DNA of 64,000 nt from Micromonospora sp. C31 (GTDB taxonomy: Bacteria; Actinomycetota; Actinomycetes; Mycobacteriales; Micromonosporaceae): positions 1-64,000 of the forward strand of contig NZ_JAGPXN010000008.1 of the NCBI RefSeq assembly GCF_018070575.1, written 5' to 3'. A program made the position numbers and the translations under genes. Shown here piece by piece: positions 59,543 to 64,000 of this stretch. The notes under the pieces are model-generated. The model ran no database searches and was not told where the DNA came from. It was given only the letters and a program-made list of their open reading frames with translations. Position 1 is the stretch's first letter. Each line of letters begins with the position of its first letter.

Positions 59543-62062
59543 GTGACACGACTGAACGTGGGCAAGACAGAGGCCGAGCGGCGGCTGACGCTGCACGTCG
59601 GCCTCGTCTGCGTTGTGGCCGCCATCGCGGCCACCGTGTGTCTACGCGAGCTGACCCGCCTGGACTGGTCCCGCACCCACCTGACACTTTCGCTCACGCT
59701 GATCTGCCTGGCCTTCCTGGGCATGACGATCAAGTGGCGGATCCGCATCCGCGCGACCCTGCACGCGATCTCCTGGAGTGAGACCGCGATCATCCTGAGC
59801 CTGGCCGTCGCGCCGACTCCGCTGGTCATCCTGGCCACCGGGATCGGGGTGGCGATGGCCCAGTCGCTCGCCAAGCTCCCGCCACTGAAGGCCGCCTTCG
59901 GAGTGGCCAAGACCATGCTGCTGGCGGTGGGCGGCGGGGCAGCCCTGCACGCCGCCGGCGGGTCGCCACCGGTCACCGACCCCTGGCAGATCCTCGGCCC
60001 GATCGGGGTCGCCTACGCCGTCACGGTGGTCCTCGACGAACTGCTGACCCTCCCGGTCATCGCACTCGCCACCGGCACCCGCCTCAGGCACCTCTTCCGC
60101 GAGGGCCTCGGGCTGCGCCTGACGAGCGCGCTGGCACGCTTCGTCCTCATCGTCACCACGCTGTTCATCCTGCACGCGGACCCCCGGCTCCTGCTCGCGG
60201 TGCCGCCCCTCGTACTCAGCCTCCACCTGCTCTACTCCAACCGGGTGAAGGCCCGCACCGAACAGCAGGCGTGGCAGCGCCTGGCCCGCACCACCGACGC
60301 GCTCAACGTGGTCGACCTGGACAAGGTCCTCACCACCGCGGTCACCCGGGCCGCCGAGTTGTTCTCCGCCGACGAGGTGGAGATCGAGCTGCGCGACGGC
60401 GGCCGGACCGTCCGCGGTGGCGCGGTCGCCATCACCTACGACGGGCCGGCCGGCGAGCCCACCTCGGTGGACGGCACCGTGGTCCCCGCCGCGCTCGAGG
60501 GGCACGACCGGACGGCCGACGTGGGCATACTGCGACTGCGGTTCCGCGGGCCCGTGGAGCTCTCCGAGCGGGAGCAGTACACGCTGCGCACCTTCGCCTC
60601 GGCGCTCTGCACCGCCGTGCGCAACGCGCAGGCGTACGCCGAACTGGCCCGGGTCGCCGACCAGCACGCGTACGCCGCCACCCACGACGCGCTGACCGGG
60701 CTGGCCAACCGCCGACACCTGCTCGACCGGGGCGGCGAACACCTCGACACCCGGCACGCCGACGGAGTGACCGCCCTGGTGCTGATCGACCTCAACCACT
60801 TCAAGGAGGTCAACGACACCCTCGGGCACGCCGCCGGAGACCAGGTACTGGTGCAGGTCGCCGAACGGCTCAGCGGTGCCGCCCAGGACGGCGATCTGGT
60901 GGCCCGGCTCGGCGGCGACGAGTTCGCCGTACTCCTGCGGGGTCTGCCGGCCCCGGCGGTGGCCGCACACCGCGCGGAGACCCTGCTCGCCGCGCTGCAC
61001 GAGCCGTTCGACCTCGACGGCATGCGGATCAGCGTCGAGGCGAGCGGCGGGATCGCCGCCGCCCCCGCCACCGGGGGCATGCCGGAGCTGCTGCGCCGCG
61101 CGGACGTGGCGATGTACCAGGCCAAGCGGGCCGGGCAGCGGACCTCGACGTACGCCCCGACCCGCGACACCGCCGACCTCGGCCGGCTCACCCTCGGCGG
61201 CGAACTGCCGCGGGCCGTCGCCGACCACGAGTTCACCGTCAACTTCCAGCCCATCGTCGACCTGGGCACCGGCCGGGTCACCGGCGCGGAGGCCCTCGCC
61301 CGCTGGCGCCACCCCACCCACGGTATGATCGACCCCCTGAGGTTCCTGGAGGCCGTGGAACGCTCGGGCCTGCTCCCCGCCTTCGCCGAGGCGATCCTCG
61401 ACCAGGCCCTCATCGCGGCGGGCAGCTGGCGCGACGCCGGCTTCGACGTGCCGGTGGCGGTCAACGTGTCGCCACGCAGCCTGCTCGACGCCCGCTTCCC
61501 CGGCTCCGTGCTGGCCCGGCTGCGGGCCCACGACCTGCCCCCCGACCGGCTGGTGCTGGAGCTGACCGAGACGCTCACCCTCAGCCAGCTCGACGTGGTC
61601 GACCGGGTGCTCAGCAGGCTGCGCGACGAGGGCGTCCGGCTGGCGCTCGACGACTTCGGCACCGGCTACTCCTCCCTGTCGCTGCTCTCCCGCATCCCCG
61701 TGCACGAGTTGAAGATCGACCGCAGCTTCGTGACCGCCATGGAAAGCTCCGCCGAGGCCGCCGCCGTCATCCGCTCCACCCTCGACCTGGGGCGCAGCCT
61801 CGGGCTCGACGTGGTGGCCGAGGGCGTGGAGAGCGAGCCGCAGCGCCGGGCCCTCTGGGAACTGGGCTGCACGGCCGGCCAGGGGCACCTCTTCGCCCGG
61901 CCGATGCCCGTCGGCGCGCTCCTTGCGGCCTTCCGGCGCGGCTCCGGGGGCAGCCCCGGCACGCTCGCGCCTCCGCTGCACGACGCGGGAGCCGTCATCC
62001 GGTTCACCCCCGGCCGCCGGCAGGGCGGGCGCGGGCGCACCGACCGCCACCTGCCCGCCTGA
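59543..62062 (+). CDS. Membrane GGDEF-EAL (cyclic di-GMP) protein
   Basis: An 839-residue c-di-GMP enzyme. The N-terminal 240 residues hold about seven membrane segments, then a GAF-like segment (about 245-380). The GGDEF domain has an intact RLGGDEFAVLLRG (457-461), and the EAL domain has GAEALARWRHPTHG (583-585), LELTETLTLS, LDDFGTGYSSLS and VAEGVESEPQR. Both catalytic motifs are complete, so it could make and degrade c-di-GMP. The inhibitory I-site, RxxD five residues before GGDEF, reads QDGD, so feedback inhibition may be lost. GTG 59543 is the best start. Confidence 0.92.
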   Translation: MTRLNVGKTEAERRLTLHVGLVCVVAAIAATVCLRELTRLDWSRTHLTLSLTLICLAFLGMTIKWRIRIRATLHAISWSETAIILSLAVAPTPLVILATGIGVAMAQSLAKLPPLKAAFGVAKTMLLAVGGGAALHAAGGSPPVTDPWQILGPIGVAYAVTVVLDELLTLPVIALATGTRLRHLFREGLGLRLTSALARFVLIVTTLFILHADPRLLLAVPPLVLSLHLLYSNRVKARTEQQAWQRLARTTDALNVVDLDKVLTTAVTRAAELFSADEVEIELRDGGRTVRGGAVAITYDGPAGEPTSVDGTVVPAALEGHDRTADVGILRLRFRGPVELSEREQYTLRTFASALCTAVRNAQAYAELARVADQHAYAATHDALTGLANRRHLLDRGGEHLDTRHADGVTALVLIDLNHFKEVNDTLGHAAGDQVLVQVAERLSGAAQDGDLVARLGGDEFAVLLRGLPAPAVAAHRAETLLAALHEPFDLDGMRISVEASGGIAAAPATGGMPELLRRADVAMYQAKRAGQRTSTYAPTRDTADLGRLTLGGELPRAVADHEFTVNFQPIVDLGTGRVTGAEALARWRHPTHGMIDPLRFLEAVERSGLLPAFAEAILDQALIAAGSWRDAGFDVPVAVNVSPRSLLDARFPGSVLARLRAHDLPPDRLVLELTETLTLSQLDVVDRVLSRLRDEGVRLALDDFGTGYSSLSLLSRIPVHELKIDRSFVTAMESSAEAAAVIRSTLDLGRSLGLDVVAEGVESEPQRRALWELGCTAGQGHLFARPMPVGALLAAFRRGSGGSPGTLAPPLHDAGAVIRFTPGRRQGGRGRTDRHLPA

Positions 62063-62106
62063 CGCGGCGGCAGGTGCCACGCTGCCCGCCCTGACGCGGC
62101 GGCACG
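62052..62106. repeat. Direct repeat at the 3' end of the GGDEF-EAL gene
   Basis: TGCCCGCCTGACGCGGCGGCA containing the stop codon at about 62052 recurs in near-identical form at about 62085. It is another case of a gene tail repeated just after the stop. Confidence 0.6.
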
Positions 62107-62129
62107 CACCTGCTGCCAGACTGGCCCGC

Positions 62130-63446
62130 GTGACCGCCGCCCCGACCACCCGCCGCCGCGGCTGGCAGCCCCTCGACTCCGCCGCCGGCGGCCTGGCCCT
62201 CGACCTCGGCCTGTACGCCGCGTCGGCCGCGTTCGCCGCGATCACCGCCGCCGCGTCCACCCTGGTACCGCACCGCGCCTGGGGCGGCGTCGCCGCCGTC
62301 GGATATTTCCTCGCCGCCCTCGCCGCGACCGGCCAACTCCTGGCACACCGCCGCGACCCCGGATCGCCGCTGGCCGGACTGCCGTCCCGCTGGGCGGTCA
62401 CCGGGTTCGCCTGGTTCGGCACCGCCCTGCTGCCGCTGGCCTGGCAGAGCATCCAACGGTCCGGCGGACGCACCGACCGGGCACAGGAGGAGGTGCTGGT
62501 CGTCGAGGAGTCCGGCCAGCGGCTGGTCGACACCGGCACGCCCTACCTCGGCCCCGACGCGATCGCCGCCCTGCCACCCGGCGAGCAACTGCTCGGCTAC
62601 ACCCCCTACCAGCCGGGAATGGCGCTGTTCGGGCTGCCCCGGGCAGCCGTCGACGCCTGGTGGACCGACGCCCGCGTCTGGTTCGCCGTCGGCACCGCGC
62701 TGGCGCTCACCCTGGCGGTCCGTGCCCTCACCCGCGGCACCAGCCGGCCCGCCAACGACCACAGCGGCGCCGCCCTCCTCCGGGGCGTACAGGCCGCCAC
62801 CGTCCTCCCCATCTGCGCACTCACCCTCGCCACCGGCGGCGACGACCTGCCCGTACTCGCGCTCTGCCTGCTCGCCCTCGCCCTCGCCGCCGCCGACCGA
62901 CCGGGCCGGGCCGGCCTCGCGGTCGGCCTGGCCGGGGCGCTGAAGCTCTTCGCCTGGCCGGTCGCCCTCGTGCTGATCGTCTGGGGCCTGACCCGGCGGG
63001 CCGGCCTGCGGGTCGCCGCGGGCGCGATCGGCCTGCCCGCCGCCGCCCTGCTGCCGGCACTGCTCGTCGACCGCGACGCGCTGGTCGAGAACGTGCTCCG
63101 CTTCCCCCTCGGGCAGGGCCTGGTCACCAGCCCCGCACAGTCGCCGTTCCCCGGCCACCTGATCGCCACCGCCCTGCCCGCCGGCCGCGCCGTCGCCGTC
63201 GCCCTGCTGCTCGCCGCCGGGCTGGCCATCGCCGTCCGGCTCGTCCGCCGCCCGCCACGCACCGCCGTCGCCACCGCCCTGATCTGCGGGTACGGCCTGC
63301 TCGCCGCGATCCTGCTGATGCCCACGACCCGCTTCGGCTACCTGCTCTACCCGCTCGCCCTCCTGGCGTGGGCCCCCACCCTGGCCCCCCGGTTTACGCC
63401 AACTGGCGGGCGGAGGCCCGCGGCACGGCGTAGACCTGAGGCATGA
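62130..63446 (+). CDS. Polytopic membrane protein, possible GT87-like glycosyltransferase
   Basis: A 438-residue protein with about ten membrane segments, including LDLGLYAASAAFAAITAAAS, GVQAATVLPICALTLATG and LLYPLALLAWAPTLA. The segment YTPYQPGMALFGLPRAA resembles, weakly, the YPP(L/F) element of GT87 mannosyltransferases, and LAVGLAGALKLFAWPVALVLI resembles the family's AxKlxP region. The catalytic Asp is not obvious. GTG 62130 follows a TGCCAGACTGG region. It ends overlapping the next ATG (ATGA). Confidence 0.6.
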   Translation: MTAAPTTRRRGWQPLDSAAGGLALDLGLYAASAAFAAITAAASTLVPHRAWGGVAAVGYFLAALAATGQLLAHRRDPGSPLAGLPSRWAVTGFAWFGTALLPLAWQSIQRSGGRTDRAQEEVLVVEESGQRLVDTGTPYLGPDAIAALPPGEQLLGYTPYQPGMALFGLPRAAVDAWWTDARVWFAVGTALALTLAVRALTRGTSRPANDHSGAALLRGVQAATVLPICALTLATGGDDLPVLALCLLALALAAADRPGRAGLAVGLAGALKLFAWPVALVLIVWGLTRRAGLRVAAGAIGLPAAALLPALLVDRDALVENVLRFPLGQGLVTSPAQSPFPGHLIATALPAGRAVAVALLLAAGLAIAVRLVRRPPRTAVATALICGYGLLAAILLMPTTRFGYLLYPLALLAWAPTLAPRFTPTGGRRPAARRRPEA

Positions 63447-64000
63447 CCACCTACCGCGACCGCGAAGAGGCGGGCCGGGCGCTCGCCGACCGGCTCACCG
63501 CGCTCATCGGCGAACCGGACGTCATCGTGCTCGGGCTGGTACGCGGCGGCGTGCCCGTCGCCCGGGTGGTCGCCGAACGTCTCGGCGTGCCCCTGGACGT
63601 GCTGGTCGTCCGGAAGCTCGGCATGCCGTGGACGCCCGAGGTGGCCTTCGGCGCGCTCGGCCCCGACGACGTGCGGGTCCTCAACGACGCCGTGGCCAGC
63701 GGGCTCACGGAGGACGACGTCGCCGAGGTCGTCCGCCGTGAGCAGGCCGAACTGGAACGCCGCGAGCGGCTCTACCGCGCCGGCCGGCCGCCACTCGACC
63801 TGACCGGGCGCACCGCCGTGATCGTCGACGACGGCCTGGCCACCGGGGCCACCGCCCGCGCCGCCGTCCAGGTCGCCCGCCACCTCGGCGCCCGCCGGGT
63901 CGTGGTCGCCGTCCCGGTCGGCTCGCAGGAGGCGTACGAGATGCTGGCCGCCGAGGCCGACCAGGTCGTCTGCGCCCAGCACCCGCCGGAGTTCATGGCG
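63443..64000 (+). CDS. Phosphoribosyltransferase family protein, truncated by window end
   Basis: The first 186 residues of a phosphoribosyltransferase-fold protein. LVRGGVPVARVVAERLGVPLDVLVVRKLGMPW and the PRPP loop VIVDDGLATGATARAAVQV are clear. In actinobacteria such proteins are often fused or linked to dienelactone hydrolases and have unknown substrates. The ATG at 63443 overlaps the upstream stop by ATGA coupling. The end lies beyond the window. Confidence 0.88.
   Translation, partial: MTTYRDREEAGRALADRLTALIGEPDVIVLGLVRGGVPVARVVAERLGVPLDVLVVRKLGMPWTPEVAFGALGPDDVRVLNDAVASGLTEDDVAEVVRREQAELERRERLYRAGRPPLDLTGRTAVIVDDGLATGATARAAVQVARHLGARRVVVAVPVGSQEAYEMLAAEADQVVCAQHPPEFMA

Noticed and set aside
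59642..62539. A 965-codon minus-strand open frame opposite the GGDEF-EAL gene
   Set aside because: The plus strand carries intact GGDEF and EAL domains. The antisense frame has no fold-like pattern and only low-complexity composition.

Overview
The window is high-GC DNA with actinobacterial hallmarks: GTG and TTG starts, Pro/Ala-rich extensions, LytR-CpsA-Psr wall enzymes, a Bpa-type proteasome activator ending in GQYL, a DUF5753/DUF397 remnant, a DUF5926 protein and an LppU/SCO3897-type pair. The overall look fits Micromonospora or a close relative in the Micromonosporaceae; that placement is inference from gene content, not from a search. No rRNA, tRNA, CRISPR array, phage or insertion sequence was recognised.

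Layout. 1-5.1 kb: an extended-SDR nucleotide-sugar enzyme and three LytR-CpsA-Psr (LCP) proteins, a wall glycopolymer block. 5.1-9.3 kb: rhodanese, glycerophosphodiesterase, a GAF/PAS histidine kinase, an anti-sigma-type ATPase and DUF5926. 9.3-14.3 kb: arginine deiminase with a palindrome resembling an ARG box, a degenerate NERD-like protein, PAS and ACT proteins, a lipoprotein and prephenate dehydratase. 14.4-23.4 kb: AIM24, a small zincin, OsmC, two coupled HAD phosphatases, Bpa, an alpha/beta hydrolase, an orphan substrate-binding lipoprotein, and dimethylargininase divergent from an Lrp/AsnC regulator. 23.5-28.6 kb: a secreted beta-propeller protein, a YbjN/TY-Chap-like protein ending TGMYL, and a mobA/DUF6457 pair divergent from fdhD. 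28.6-36.1 kb: a more accessory stretch with a GAP protein, a decayed DUF5753 gene beside an intact DUF397 gene, two methyltransferases, a short CoaD paralogue, a VOC/AraC divergent pair, a deleted serine hydrolase and DUF4192. 36.2-45.2 kb: a large LuxR (LAL) regulator, a DsbA-like protein, an FMN reductase, an MFS exporter, a kinase-like protein, moaA-moaD and a phosphoesterase. 45.3-52.9 kb: an EndoQ-like PHP nuclease fused to a UvrD helicase, a prepilin-peptidase-like protein with internal repeats, two tandem LppU-like proteins and an AAA ATPase. 53-64 kb: GNAT, DoxX, a GT87-type mannosyltransferase, moeA-moaE and moaC-mog, an 888-bp intergenic region, a GGDEF-EAL protein, a second polyprenyl-type glycosyltransferase and a truncated phosphoribosyltransferase.

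How genes work together. Molybdenum-cofactor functions are spread over four small loci (mobA with fdhD, moaA-moaD, moeA-moaE, moaC-mog) and together cover most of the pathway. Arginine and methylarginine breakdown is represented by arcA and ddaH. The proteasome link is notable: Bpa and the YbjN/TY-Chap-like protein end in TGQYL and TGMYL respectively.

Most notable leads: (1) the EndoQ-UvrD fusion, which would join a nuclease for deaminated bases to a helicase in one chain; (2) a possible new proteasome-docking protein; (3) two copies of a GTCTAG-N8-CTAGAC operator-like element before an AAA ATPase; (4) an 18-bp inverted repeat between an FMN reductase and an MFS exporter; (5) short GC-rich tandem repeats gathered at the 3' ends of several genes.
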